A stretch of DNA of 64,000 bases from Anticarsia gemmatalis (taxonomy: Eukaryota > Arthropoda > Insecta > Lepidoptera > Erebidae): contig NC_134753.1 in the NCBI RefSeq assembly GCF_050436995.1, forward strand, positions 8,556,001 to 8,620,000, written 5' to 3'. Below are positions 45,149 through 57,375 of this stretch, piece by piece. Position numbers and translations under genes: made by a program. Numbering within the stretch: the stretch's first letter is position 1; every line of letters starts with the position of its first letter. The notes below the pieces were generated by a model, which worked only from the letters and a program-made list of their open reading frames with translations, was not told the origin of the DNA and made no database searches.

Positions 45149-48100
45149 ACCACCATTAACGATAAAATGAATTTCTTGCCTTTCCATCACAAAAATTGTA
45201 ACACCGATGACTATAATAGCTTCTTTGGGTCTTGCTGAAAGCTATGAAAAGGTTGTGAATTATTTTTATTCCTTATACTCAAACTGTTAAAGAAATAAGT
45301 ACTCCTTTGTTCTGCAAACGGCTTACATGTGGCCTAGTAATAAGGACTTTGGAACTCTTTTGAGCGGGATATCTTATTTATATTTTGTTTATTTACTTCA
45401 TCACAATCGTGTGCTTCACAAAAACATCTATATATATTGTTATTGTGAGGAGTCTGTGTTGTCGTACGCTTAGAATTTTAGATACGTTCGGGTTTAAACA
45501 ACAATTTGTTGACCATCATTTACATCGTTGGATTTTAGTGTTACATGCGGGTTGGATTTGCTTGAAACAATATTATAACAACAAAAAGTGAATGAAATAG
45601 GCTATCACCAATGTTTTCTACCAATTCTTACATTGATAGTAAAGACTGATCTCTCAAAAAGATAAAATATGCAGGATATAGTGTAAAAAAACTAAAAAAA
45701 CACAGTGAAATGCAGCGTGAAGCCATTTTTCTGGAAAATTTATTTTCACAGCGTGATACAAACACGCAATAGAGGTTTTTCCAGCTAACGGTTTAGTTCG
45801 CTCTCTATTTTTTTAGGATCAACAACTACGTGAATCGTTGAAGCAGATAACCGAATATTATTGCTTAATAATTGACGGTTGCATACGCTAATTTGGGCAA
45901 TTAATAGTCAAAAATGTTTCCGAATGATTAATAGTTAATTGTTTATGTTTTCAGTCAAATAACTGTAATCTACGATGTACTTTTGTAGTAAATAAACACA
46001 ACAACAAACAGTGGTTATTCGTTGTAATTAAATAAATTGCGGGCTTTAAAATTCATTGTTAACTGAATCAGCCGCAAAACATTCCTCTGCGTAAATGAAC
46101 TGACTGCGTGCAACAAATGTCACTGAATCACATACAACCCTGAACAAATTATAACGTCTTTATACCACAGCTCAAGAGAAAATAGTCATAAACGATATAA
46201 ATGTAAAGATCACTTAAGCCTTTTTACAATGTAGGTGCTGTGTTCCTTAAATAAATGAAAATCGGGCATCATTTGCAGTAGAAAAGCTTATGACGTAACA
46301 AATACAATTGTACTTAAGCTGTTATTCTACTAGAAACACGATATAAACAAACAGAACGGCAAGGTAGGATTGAATCATTTGCATTTTGTAACTTGTACCT
46401 TAGGTCAGGGATACTTCAAAATCCAGACTGGTCATTTACTATTGTATTAAAATATTTTTGTCGACGCGTGTCTAAAGATACGAATTAGAATTAATTAAAT
46501 ATATGATAATTCTCTATCTATGTACAGGTCTGTGGCAGTTTTTTTTTATTTTATGCACGAGCGAGCTAACATTAAAAAGATAATACTTTGAATTATAATT
46601 AGTTGAATTGTAATCGTGGGATGATAGCAATGCTTAATGTGTTTGTTAGGGAAACAATTTTCCTAATTTTGATTGTTACCGAAATACATTTTATTTTGTG
46701 AAAAACATTTGGCCCGTATTCATTTAATTGAATCTTCTGTTTAAAAGGAAAGTCAGGTGAAGTGGTTTTTATAAACGAACACTGTACACGGGAAGATGAA
46801 AAAGAAAGCAGGTTACGTATATAATTATAATTACTTAGTATATAAAACATTATGCGGGTTCACAAGGCGATAAATGAAATTACAATTATTAATCCAGTTA
46901 AATAAAAATCACTGATTTGGAGCGAAGAATATACATAATGTATTATTTACAAATCGGCACACACACATACAGTCTTTAATAATGATACAATGTACTTAAC
47001 TCACGCAACTGTCAGCTGATACATTTATTATTCGTTTACTTTAACTGCTAAATAAACTTGTATTTTTTTCCATTACCTGAGTATGTGTATTTGGGAAAAG
47101 AAATACTGAAAATGGTTAAGGAAAACGAAAATAAGCTAAGTTTTTTTAGACAATATTTGTCTTAAAAGAGTTTTCAATTCGTAAGTATAACGAAAAAAAT
47201 ACGGGTTAAAAATATGTGTCATATTTTTAACCCGTATTTTTTTCGTTATATCCCATCTTTTTTGCCGTAATATTCTATTCGTTATATACCATAGAGATTG
47301 AACTATCTTTTTCGAAATATAAGTCCTAGGTGTCTATCAACTTAGTAATAAATCGCTGAGGTAGCGTTTTCTCTTTTGAAGCAGTCTCAGGACGTCTAAC
47401 CAATCAACTAAAGTGATTCTATTTCAGGTGTGAATTTGCGTCGACTCTTAAACGTTTGGAAGAATTGCATCAATGAGAATTAAACAAAAGGCTGTTTTTG
47501 GGGTCACAGACGGTCACAATTAGGAAAAAATCACACCCTTTTAAGAAAAAACAAATGATAAACGCGATGCAACGTAAGTTTTCTGTTAACCGTGCGTTTC
47601 GAGTTTCAGTAACAACGCACTACTGGCTTTTTTCGGGTTTTTGCTCCTAGGCACCCGGCGTTCATATACCTTAACAAAAACTAAAATACAAACTGCGGTA
47701 GACCATATTCTTCAAGGTTAAATAATGTCTGAATGGATATTTTTTATGAATAGTCCTTACGTTTGGTTTGATGAGCGTGTAAAACCGTGCGCTTAGCCCG
47801 GCTACCACGAATATCAATGACTGTAAACATGAAAACTAAGCAAGTAATTCATCGTGACTACAAGTCAGTGGTACGATATCGATAAGTATTAGTATGACCA
47901 CCGAGGTCGGATTTATAATTACTTCAATAACCAGATGCTTAGCATTTTCGTGCCTCGGGTCTTAGCCCAGCCTTAGCGATAAAAAAGCAATACGATCAAG
48001 AAAAAATAAAGTGGATTATGAGCGCTGACATCAATTAATAATAGTGGCTTAGCAGATTTATGTTATGCTTATTCGCAATGTATTACGTTGCTAATTCATA

Positions 48101-48469
48101 AGTCAGCATAGTTTTCATTTACTAACCTTTATTATAATGCATGTTCTTATTTAAAAATAGGTAGTTCTCCGATTATTTATATGTTAACAATTTAAATATA
48201 GGGTCAATCAGATACCATTAATTATGCTTAATATTAACATGTTAAGTGAAAAGAAAGCCGGTAATGCATACATAGTTCAAATTAAAACTCGAGGTCAGTA
48301 TTTTCAACTAAAATTAAGTTAAAGTTGGACTTACCGAAGAAATTTAAACGATAATCAAAACTGTTTACATGTTTAGAGCACTGTATTGAACAGAAACAAG
48401 TATTGCACTGTTTGGCATATTTTTATGTTGAGAACTTCACTGTGTCAAAGTTTCCGTGGATAGCGGTCA
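45149..48469. other. long stretch with one perfect hairpin
   Basis: No gene or transposon recognised in 3.3 kb. Frames at 45385-45591 and 46599-46850 have no domain. The only marked structure is the hairpin at 47186-47250. Confidence 0.4.
47186..47250. repeat. perfect hairpin, 31-bp arms, 3-nt loop
   Basis: Left arm 47186-47216 starts TATAACGAAAAAAATACGGG; right arm 47220-47250 is its exact reverse complement; loop TGT. No target duplication or MITE ends. A stem this perfect with a minimal loop is typical of a recent fold-back copying event during replication. Confidence 0.92.
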
Positions 48470-48565
48470 CAAGTGGCGCACTCACGCACGTGCGACGCGC
48501 GCGGTACAATCCAGTTGACTGAGCGATCGCTCTTATTTCCGCCATAAATTCGCCGCTCGTGAAAA
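48470..48565. promoter_or_regulatory. CpG-rich patch, possible promoter or enhancer
   Basis: In AT-rich DNA this stretch is dense in CG: GGCGCACTCACGCACGTGCG, ACGCGCGCGGTACAATCC, GAGCGATCGCTC, CGCCATAAATTCGCCGCTCG. It contains an E-box CACGTG and a GCGATCGC palindrome. No TATA box or definite initiator, no following coding exon and no repeat family is recognised. It could be a promoter, an enhancer, or an unclassified repeat. Confidence 0.35.
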
Positions 48566-49624
48566 TGATTATTTGCAAGTTTCCCTATGAAACTGAAAAC
48601 AAACAATGCACGAAAATATAGTTTGATTGATTGACTTTCAATTCGTTTCTAAACGTTAATCCACATAACAGTGCAGTCATTTCAAAGGATTTATTTAAAT
48701 CACTCACAAGCCGAAAAAAAGTTTGTATATTAGAATCTTTTTACTACTAAATTAAAATTATTGTAGTTCTTCGTGCAACTTAAATTATAGTTAGTGTATT
48801 TTTCCAACCTAATTGTACAAGTAAGGGTTAATATATTTTCAGGGCCGTAAGATGAATGCGAGCCGGCAAAGTAATGGTCATCGTATAGACTCGGTTAGTC
48901 TAGTTAGGGAAGATTTATGCTGAGGCGGTAACCTGATCCAAATAAAATAACACTTTTAAAGAATTTTGCTCAGAATGTTTTTACAATATTAGCAGTGCAC
49001 GGCCGGGGCTTTTAATTTGAAAATCTGGAGATTGAAGATAGAGATTGACGATAAAAAAATTAGTGTATGATATTAGTTCAAAAAAATAGTAGAAAAATAT
49101 ATTTGTATATTTTTTACGATGTTTGATTAGCGTGAGAAAATAATACAGATTATCATTAATCCACTGATTTATTGTGTTCAAAAGAATATAATCATTATCT
49201 AGGACATCTTCATTGCCTTTTACAATAATTAAAACTGATTAATTGTTCGTTAATAAAAAAAAATAGACTAATTTATTGCTTGAAATTATAGCTTTAGTCA
49301 CTGTCCCTCGCATATTTTACAAAAAGGGATAGTAAGTAGTATAAAACACTGTTTTTTTTTCTTCATCTCAAAAATTGATTTCGTGGCCATGATTTAATTA
49401 CCTCATGAATAGAGTAAGATATAATTGTTCAATGGTATTCAGAAAACCTTTTTTTATAGCGGCGTAGGGATTACTGATGTCGTTATACGGAAGGGTGTAG
49501 GCAGAGGTGTATTAGATACGCCCACGTATTATTTTTAGTCCATTAGGGCACATTAATTACCAAACAGCGTCTGGGTTTTTATTTACGGGCTAAGATCCCG
49601 CTATACAACGACCTTTACCGAGCT
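48566..49624. other. anonymous DNA
   Basis: Nothing recognised. Confidence 0.45.
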
Positions 49625-49797
49625 GTAGCACGATTCTGTAAAGTCGGTACTGTCGAGTATTGAAAGTTTGACATTTAGAATGTACTGACAGAATAATTCC
49701 TACAACGCCCGTCAGAGGCGCTGATCAGATTTTCATACAAAATTCCTCGATGAAATGTCCGTTGATAGTAGTCGATAGTAGTAGAGAATCGAGCTAC
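49625..49797 (-). mobile_element. MITE-5, near-complete
   Basis: Starts GTAGCACGATTCTGTAAAGT and ends GTAGAGAATCGAGCTAC, 173 bp, with GTTTGACATTTAGAATGTAC, GCCCGTCAGAGGCGCTGATC and TTTTCATACAAAATTCCTCG. Good match to the reverse of 44262-44436. Confidence 0.82.
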
Positions 49798-50470
49798 TGG
49801 TTAATGGATGAATATCTGTAGATCAATTTTCTAGCATTAATGACTACCAATAACCGGCTAGCTTTCGATTGATTTTGCACGAAAATCTGATCAGCGAATC
49901 TATAGGGCTCCGTAAAAACTATTATGGCAGTACATTTTAAATGTCAAACTTTTAATGGAGAATGTTACCTAATTTTGATTTTTAGCACTCCATATTGTCG
50001 TTTAAAAATAAAAAATACTGGTGAAAGAATTACTTCGATACGTCAATTAGTTTTCGATTTATAAGTAAAACAAGTTGTAACCGCACGACGCTAGCTCTCG
50101 GTGACGGTGTGACGTCACTCTACACTTGCTCAGTCTGGCTCACACAGTCCGCTTGCGGTCGCGCGCTCGGTGCGTTGAAATTATTCCTAAATACTTTTAA
50201 AAATGTTCAATTCAAATACTAGGAAATCATATGTTGTGTCTAAATGTAATTTAATATTATGTAGGTAAGTACATTAGTAATAATAAATAACTTCATCTTA
50301 TAATGAAACAATTTCTAACCGGATTGATCGCGAGTTTATTGATTTTACTGTGGCAGGAAAAAAGTAAAATCGATAAGTATGCGATTATTTCGGTTAAAAA
50401 CTGTTTCATTATAATATGCAGTGATCTTAAATATCTAACATTATTACTTATTACACCTATGTATAATATA

Positions 50471-51036
50471 CTAGAAGCCGCCCAGGACTTCGTCCGCATG
50501 AAAACCTTTCCCGCGTAAATCCCGATCCTTCGGGAACTCGAGGATAAAAAGTAGTCTATGTGTTATTCTGGGTCTTCAGCTATATATCAAATTTCATCGT
50601 AACCGGTTCAGTCAAATTTGCGTGAAAGAGTAACAAACATCCATACATACTTACATACATACTTACATACATACATACGTACATACATACGTACATACAT
50701 ACGTACATACATACGTACGTACATATATGTATACATACATACATACGACGTACGTACACATATACATACATACGACGTACGTACACACATACGTACATAC
50801 ATACATACATACATACATACATACATACGTACATACATACATACATACATACGACGTACGTACACACATACGTACATACATATGTACATACATACATACA
50901 TACATGCATACATATGTACGTACATACATACATACATACAATGACATATGTATGTCATTGTATGTATTACTTATGTACTTACGTATGTACATATGTACAT
51001 TCTCACAAACTTTCACATTTATAATATTAAGTAGGA
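50471..51036 (-). mobile_element. Hel-B with expanded microsatellite
   Basis: On the minus strand: TC start at 51036 (TCCTACTTAATATTATAAAT, GTGAAAGTTTGTGAGAATGT), a long CATA-type array, then GTTACTCTTTCACGCAAATT, GGTTACGATGAAATTTGATA, and the end GCGGACGAAGTCCTGGG then CGGCTTCTAG at 50471, with a GGAC/GTCC stem. Flanks are A and T. Unexpanded members of the family are about 200-240 bp; here the array adds about 360 bp. Confidence 0.85.
50641..51000. repeat. compound (ACAT/ACGT)n microsatellite
   Basis: Tetranucleotide array of ACAT and ACGT units with a higher-order variant CGACGTACGTACACA seen three times (from about 50747, 50773 and 50852). At about 50949 the array flips to the complementary TATG phase, with arms of about 17 bp (ATACATACAATGACATA and its reverse complement) around TG. 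Every frame on both strands stays open, which yields the YVCM/HTYI-type frames at 50580-51107; none is a gene. Confidence 0.95.
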
Positions 51037-51500
51037 TTTCGGAAGCAACAAAACCTCTATTTGTTTCACAAATAATTCGCAACCATTATTCAATTTATTT
51101 CAGTTAGATTATCCGATTGCCCTTTTTAAAATCCTTTATCCATTTTATTAATCGAATAGTATTTACTATTATTATAAGTTATTTTATACATAAGCGGACG
51201 AAAACACAACAAAATACTACGCAAGCTATACTAAGACTACCAAAATACTAAGCGGGACGCGGCCCGCGCGGCGCGGCAATGTAGTATGACGTCACAGCCG
51301 CTCACGCGGCTGTTAGCGGGACTCGATATTTTTCGAAACTTTGAATGCTTATAAAATCAAAACTATTTGGTATTTTTGACTAAAACAAAAACTAGTTTAT
51401 ATGTATACATACAGGCTATACTGTGTCAAAATTTAAAGCGATTTGGCATACCTAGTAACATTCTCCATTCTCGAAAGTACCGACTGTAGAGAATTGCACG

Positions 51501-54454
51501 GCTGAACTGCTTTTTAGACAAGCCATTCGCAATATATTTATTGACATGTTTTATTTTATAAAAATATCTCTGATCTCTGATCCAGCTCGTTGAAGGTCGT
51601 TGTATATTGCGATCCTATACTATTAGAGTTTTTACAAATAACAACAGTTCTTTAAAGAATATATCTGTGCTTTTGCTCGGCCCAGGAATCAATCACAGGT
51701 ACTACCCGTGTTTGGTTAAAAAAAATATCGCACAAATAATACAATAGTGCTGTAACTCAAAATACAACTTTTATCAGAATCGACGAATAAATTGTTTATT
51801 ACTCCCTATTATGGGAACAAAAAAACGAAATGCTCTTTGCGTTTTAAAAATGAAATGGAAAAGATCATTTTGTTTCTAATTAATAATAATAAGCATGGTA
51901 TGGTTATAGTTGAAGTTATAGTATGGTTATAGTTGAGGTAATAGTTGAAGTTGTGTCGATGTATTTCGAGTTACTACACTATTGTATTATTAGTGTGATA
52001 TGTTTGTATTTTTTAAAGGTCACTACTAGTGGGTTGCAGAATACTGTTAGGTATCTGATTCACCCCTACGGCTAAGTTTAGAGGCTCGTGTTCAAAATAT
52101 AGTTCCACGAAAACTTGTTGGAAATTGTATTTAGTGTGCATGAAGTCTATTTCAGTTCAAACTTTTAAACTTGCTATTTGTTATTTTGAATTTGTATTGG
52201 AAAAACGTTTTTTTAAACACGTGTTTTATATTATTAAAAAGGTACCTGCCATGAAACGTTACAAAAAAAGAAACATGTACTTTTTTCCTCTTTATTTAAT
52301 GGCATCTTTTTCAAAATCCAGACGGCTGTCACTAGTTTTTATTTTCAGGAGCTTTTCAATTTACCCGGTGTGTTTGAGTTGAGACTGTTACATAAAACTG
52401 TAAAGATATTTTTAAATACTTATGTTAGATTTGTATCAAAAGTCTGTGATAGTAAAAATATGTATTTATTTACTATTTTGAGCGATATTGTAAGGCTATA
52501 ATTAATTTTACTAGCCAATGACGTGTTAGAAGTGTGAAAGAGCTTATACAAACATACATAAAACATCTAAGTTGTAACAAAAATCGGAAACATACTCGTA
52601 AAAATGTAGAACCAGACTTTTTATTACAATAATATCGCGCTTAAAAGAAGAAAGCGGTTCTCGGAGGACACTACAAGTAGTCTAGACCACTATATTGTAG
52701 GTATAAAAATATTTTGTAGTTAGGAACCTGACGTAATTGTCCCCTAAAATTGCACAACATTTCTTTGAAATCTACATTTACAACACAAATTTCAACTAAG
52801 GTGTACACAAACATTCATTTACTGAAGCTAAGTTAAAATATAATGGATTCTTTTTAATTGACATAGACAATTGAATTTGTGTCATAATGAGTATGAGCAA
52901 TTAATATTTGGATTTTCGCTGAACTCTAGATATCTATTCAATTGATTTATCAGTAGAAAGCTTCATCTAACTTAACAAAACAAATACTTTTAAACTATAC
53001 TTAGGTTCTAACGAAAATATCACAATACGGTTCTTCACATTCGTAGTCGAGGGCAGAAGGTAGTAGCGTACAAATTAATTGCGTATTTAGCTCGGGGCGT
53101 CAGGATAAACATAATTCTAAATATAGAGAGATATGTTTATATTTATTAGAAAACCTTTACACACTACACGTAGGCTACACGTAGGTGTTGTTTAAAGGGT
53201 ATTTCTATTTGGATTCAAATCGCACATGAAAGAGTAAAAATAAGTATGAGTACATCTGTATTCATGAACAGCGAGTTTGCTCCCGTTAAAAGATTTCCCG
53301 TGAATTTCGGACCATTTTCAGAAGAAATCAAATCATTTTGGCGTCTATAAATAGATATATGGGTATAAGAAGAAGTTATGTAACTTGTTTTTTTTTCTGC
53401 TTGGTAAATTAACTAAATATATTGGACACGTTTTTTTATACATAATCAATTGTGTTTTGCTATCAACAGACAATGCCATGACATTACAGCGTGCTCTACT
53501 TATGTTGCTTAAAGCTAAGTCATTAATAAGCCATCTAAAAAGTAAAAAAAAATGGCGTCAGTATATTTAATTATTTGAATGACGGAATAATTAAATTATT
53601 TTTTCGTTTCCTTTGAAATATTTTTTCTATAAGTTCAATATTTTTTATTTTATCGCTCAAGTTAGTTTTCCTTTAAAACGAAGCAAAGTTGGCATTATGC
53701 CCGTTATGTAAATTTAACTTGTTATAGCTGCATAGTAAAATATATAATTTAATATTTGGAGAAACCTGGCCTACGTTATTACAAAATTTGGTAACAGAAT
53801 CACAGATGGTGCATTAGAAATATCGTGTGCATCTTGAGTCAATAATAGATACCCACGATTGACTATTCGATACTAATTCGTCAGGTTATTCTATCTAATA
53901 TTCTGCTTACTTATATTATTCTCAGTGTGAATGTTGATATAAATATATTTATACGTAGTCAAAGTCATTTTCCCACTGCTGGGCAAAGACTTAGTCACTT
54001 TAAAGCAAAAAATACAAGTCCAGACTTATAAAAAATACAAATCAGGCCTTAATTTTACCAGTAAAATATCTCTAGTTCAGATCTCTAATGTGTATGCTTC
54101 TTTCGTATATTTTACATTCATACCTTAGTTGGTTTCAATTACATTCACCTTGTCGTAGATGCTCGCTGGGAGCGAGAGCCTTCTTTTCTTTTTAAAAACT
54201 TCGTAGTTCTGTTGAAGAACTTATTTCTAAATGTATTTCTTGATTGCTTAGTTTATATTTACTTTGAGCAATCTCAAGAGGAAAAAATTGGGGCTTCAAG
54301 TGAGACTTTTAAATGGACACTTTTCATAAAGTTTTATTTATTATTTTTGGTAACTGAAAGCGGTATATTTTATTGATACAACATTACGTCCGAAAAATAC
54401 ACACTAGTTTTGTTTTATACCTCTGAAAAAATTATTAAATTCCTGTGTGGTCGT
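51501..54454. other. anonymous DNA with a minor tandem repeat
   Basis: No gene recognised. At 51898-51955 there are imperfect tandem copies of TATGGTTATAGTTGAAG (third copy AATAGTTGAAG). A LINE-tail scrap is at 53953-53993. Frames 52125-52382 and 53385-53570 have no domain. Confidence 0.4.
53953..53993 (-). mobile_element. LINE-tail scrap
   Basis: TTTTCCCACTGCTGGGCAAA then GACTTAGTC is the reverse of GGAGACCCGTGCCCAGCAGTGGG-type text seen at 60421-60450. Confidence 0.5.
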
Positions 54455-54590
54455 TTATGTACGCAGCTTTGCCCGTGTTGCCTTCACAGGGACTTAACTA
54501 TTTTATCATCATGTCAAGCATTCAAGTCGGTTTAAAATAGTTTAGCTGTTTCCATAGCAAAGCAGGACAAACAGATAAACTTTTTAATTC
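54455..54590 (-). mobile_element. possible Helitron remnant
   Basis: TACGCAGCTTTGCCCGTGTT, CATTCAAGTCGGTTTAAAAT, AGTTTAGCTGTTTCC and AGCAGGACAAACAGATAAAC follow the order of Hel-B/Hel-D types, but both ends are lost. Confidence 0.35.
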
Positions 54591-54602
54591 AATCCATATC
54601 TA

Positions 54603-54659
54603 TGAAGAAGATCTCGTTGCTACGGCTACTTTGTAGCCGTAGCAACGAGATCTTCTTCA
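54603..54659. repeat. perfect hairpin, 27-bp arms, 3-nt loop
   Basis: Left arm 54603-54629 begins TGAAGAAGATCTCGTTGCTA; loop TTT; right arm 54633-54659 is the exact reverse complement. It is GC-richer than its surroundings and has the same architecture as 47186-47250, but an unrelated sequence. Confidence 0.92.
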
Positions 54660-56841
54660 ATTCACTTCATTTAACTATGAATTTCCAAAGAGCTGCACTA
54701 TGGTAGCTTCTGTATCTTTTGTCTATGCAAATACTTAATAAAACGAGCTCATGGAATAAGTAGTTTTACATTTAAATTTGAATGAAAGTGAGCAGCAGGT
54801 GTAGCGAGATTCGTGAAGTAATTGCCGAGAACTACACTCCACGGTGTGGTGCTCTATTTAAAAATGCAGTTGAAAAAGGTCTTTTGTTTCATGGTTCAAA
54901 GGCTTCCAATGATAACGTGGTCTGTGGCAATTTGACGGCGTGTGTGGTACAATAGGCAATTCTCATCAAATACACGTTCCAAATTTTTCCGACCTTGACC
55001 TTTTCGGGTCTTGGTTTTGTACCCAGTTGCTCTACTCCTTTATGCATCTATTTGTAAAATCTGTCGTCATACAAAAAATTGTGCAGATATTGACTAAATA
55101 TAATTTTGAATCTTAATGTTTAAGCTTTTAGACGGGGATTACAATTATTCACCTCGCCTTGTTTACATTTTGGCCAGCTGGCTTGCTACAAACAAAGACG
55201 AATACTAAGCGATTTCACACTGATTTTGGAATTTAAGAGTACGATCAATTTAGAATACTCTCGGGAGTCAGCCAGCATGTTGCAAGTTAAAACAAGTTAT
55301 TAGTCAGCTTCATAAATCTTTTCAGAATCCAAGCAAACTTAAGTACCTACACAAGTTTTATCTAAGCAATTTTATGAGCCCTAAGTACCATTTGGAAGCA
55401 ACTACTATTGTAACTGCTAGGACATTGTCATTTCGTTATGTTTAATAGTTGCAGTAACTGTCTCTGACTTTGTTGATGTTATTGCGCTGACATTAATTTC
55501 AGGATCCGAAGCAGTTACTATTGGATTTTATGTTTATGTCACAATTACTCTTAAACGTGACTATTAGGCGTTGTAACTACTTATTTTTTTTATACGTGAA
55601 AGAAAATGTGGGTGAATTCTCGTCTCTTTGTTTCAATGTTGTGTCTGGCCTAAAATCGAGCGACAGACATTTTTACTAAAAAATATTTTTTCTGAAACAT
55701 GCCGCTTTTATGTATTTTGCATATTAAATTGTCGGAAGAGTGATTTTTGGATTTGATTTTGTTCGTTAAATAAACTATGTTTGTATAAAAAACTTCACTA
55801 CTAACTTTTTGATGGCGAACGGTATCATCTTGGGAAATCTTTAAAAAGACGGCACCCTGCAAGTTTTTGTGGTAGCCTGAGCCAACATGAACTTGATTTT
55901 AATAGACGATGACTCCTTCGTTTTGTACGGAATAAAGCACCAATAGTGATTCGGAAGGAAAATGTTTTACAATGTTCAAAGCTATCATATATACCTACAT
56001 CTTTCGTTTCGCTTAGAAGGTCACCGAGGCTTAATTTGTCACAATTTTTCACAGGTCATTCGAAGAAAAGATACCTTTTAACCCCATTCATGTTCATGGC
56101 CGGATTCCTGGCCGCAACCTTTTGAACCTTCTACAACGCTTTGAGACAAAAGATATTTCATTGTCGCAATCGGATTTACCACAAATTGTCGCACAAAGAC
56201 TCTCAAAATTAATTCTTAGAAGTATGCGGTGTCAGGAGAGTCTAGTCTCCTCTAAACGTGAAATTTTAACCAAACCAAAAGCACATAGTCTGCCGTACGC
56301 CTTCATATTATTTTTTGAACCTCCATCATTATAATTATAAATTTCAGTGAACTACAAAAAAATATAGATCTCAACAGCCATTTGTTGAAATATAATACAA
56401 CGCCATTAGTAAATTATATTTATACAAAAAAAAAATAACTTCAACCTTAAGAATTACTCGAAGCTCGAGCAAATTGAATGTCACAAATGCTTCGAGAGCA
56501 CGTGTAGTAAGAGCGCTTGAAAACTCCATAGTCTATACCTATATGACTGTAGATTCTGTAGAATAAAGTAATAACTCACTTGTGCTTTATCATCTTGTTC
56601 GTTGTATCGTTGCACTCGTATCGGAAAACATATTTTTCTTATAAAACTTGCGTTATCTAATCAATTTACTCCATGCTTTGATTACTATCATAAATTTAAA
56701 CTATTTGACACCTTGAATTGTTTTTCTTGGTCAATTAATACGTAAAGGTCAGTGAAGAGACTAGAAAAAAAAACTATTTATATTGTTTACCTCAGAATAC
56801 CCGTGTCCAAAATTTACGGATAATTATGTCATCTTAAAAGT
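54660..56841. other. anonymous DNA, one possible decayed coding patch
   Basis: No gene is recognised. Between about 55780 and 56330 codon-like composition rises (reverse frames 55650-55862 and 55825-56052; forward frame 56122-56334), but the frames overlap, carry stops between them and show no domain. A decayed transposon or pseudogene is possible. Confidence 0.35.
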
Positions 56842-57010
56842 ACTAGCGCGATTCTCGACCACTATCGACCATCGACATCCTAGCTTACAAGAAATTTTCC
56901 ATGAAAATCTGATCACCGCCTCTAGCGGGCGATGTAGGAACTATTTTTGAAGTGCATTTTAAATGTCAATCTGTCAATACTGGATAGCACCGCCCGTAGA
57001 GACTCGTGCC
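56842..57010 (+). mobile_element. MITE-5, full-length but diverged
   Basis: CTAGCGCGATTCTCGACCAC, TATCGACCATCGACATCC, ATGAAAATCTGATCACCGCC, TCTAGCGGGCGATGTAGGAA, CATTTTAAATGTCAATCTGT and CACCGCCCGTAGAGACTCG. Order is that of the reference copy with many point changes. Confidence 0.75.
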
Positions 57011-57375
57011 ACAGTTCAGTGAAACGCAACTTTTAAGAACAAATATAAAATTTCCATATTTCAAAAATGTGCAATTAATATTCCGTAATAGCCTATTCAT
57101 GCTTGCGATATTGTTGGCCGAGGCAACTGCGAGAATTTCGGATTAATCTTAATTTATTGGATATCAACTTCTTTATAGCTAATTCGTGGAATAGATAAAG
57201 GAAAATTTTAACTATCAGTAAGTGCTATAATATCAGTGTCCTTTGAGTTGGTACGTATTATATAAGGACCAGTAATTTCTATATTATGCTGCAACCAGCG
57301 AATTAAAATGCTCGAGTTTGTATTTGAAAACTACTAGAGATTAAAGGTCATTTAATTAGACCGAGAAATCTGTGT

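Larger units (their letters stand above)
49957..51466. mobile_element. 1510-bp non-autonomous DNA transposon, AT target
   Basis: Ends are GGAGAATGTTAC (49957) and GTAACATTCTCC (51466), a 12-bp inverted repeat, flanked by AT on both sides (49955-49956, 51467-51468). The empty site is known from MITE-5, which confirms the 2-bp AT duplication. About 950 bp is its own sequence; the rest is the Hel-B at 50471-51036. Each end has a CG-rich patch with TGACGTCA (50110-50117 and 51287-51294). No transposase frame is seen. A 2-bp AT duplication is, as far as I recall, typical of the ISL2EU group; that assignment is tentative. Confidence 0.75.
49816..51500 (+). mobile_element. MITE-5 copy split by a 1.5-kb element
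   Basis: Left half 49816-49956: GTAGATCAATTTTCTAGCAT, GACTACCAATAACCGGCTAG, TTTTAAATGTCAAACTTTTA. Right half 51467-51500: TCTCGAAAGTACCGACTG, TAGAGAATTGCAC. Removing 49957-51466 and one AT restores the family order and spacing position by position (compare CTTTCGATACTCGATAGTAC of other copies). Confidence 0.8.

Noticed and set aside
50580..51107. Several overlapping frames of 108-139 codons on both strands with YVCM or HTYI repeats
   Set aside because: They are the tetranucleotide microsatellite read in frames without stops; no protein would be repetitive in all frames at once.
55650..56334. Possible small genes on both strands
   Set aside because: Frames overlap, contain intervening stops and show no recognisable family; kept only as a possible decayed patch.
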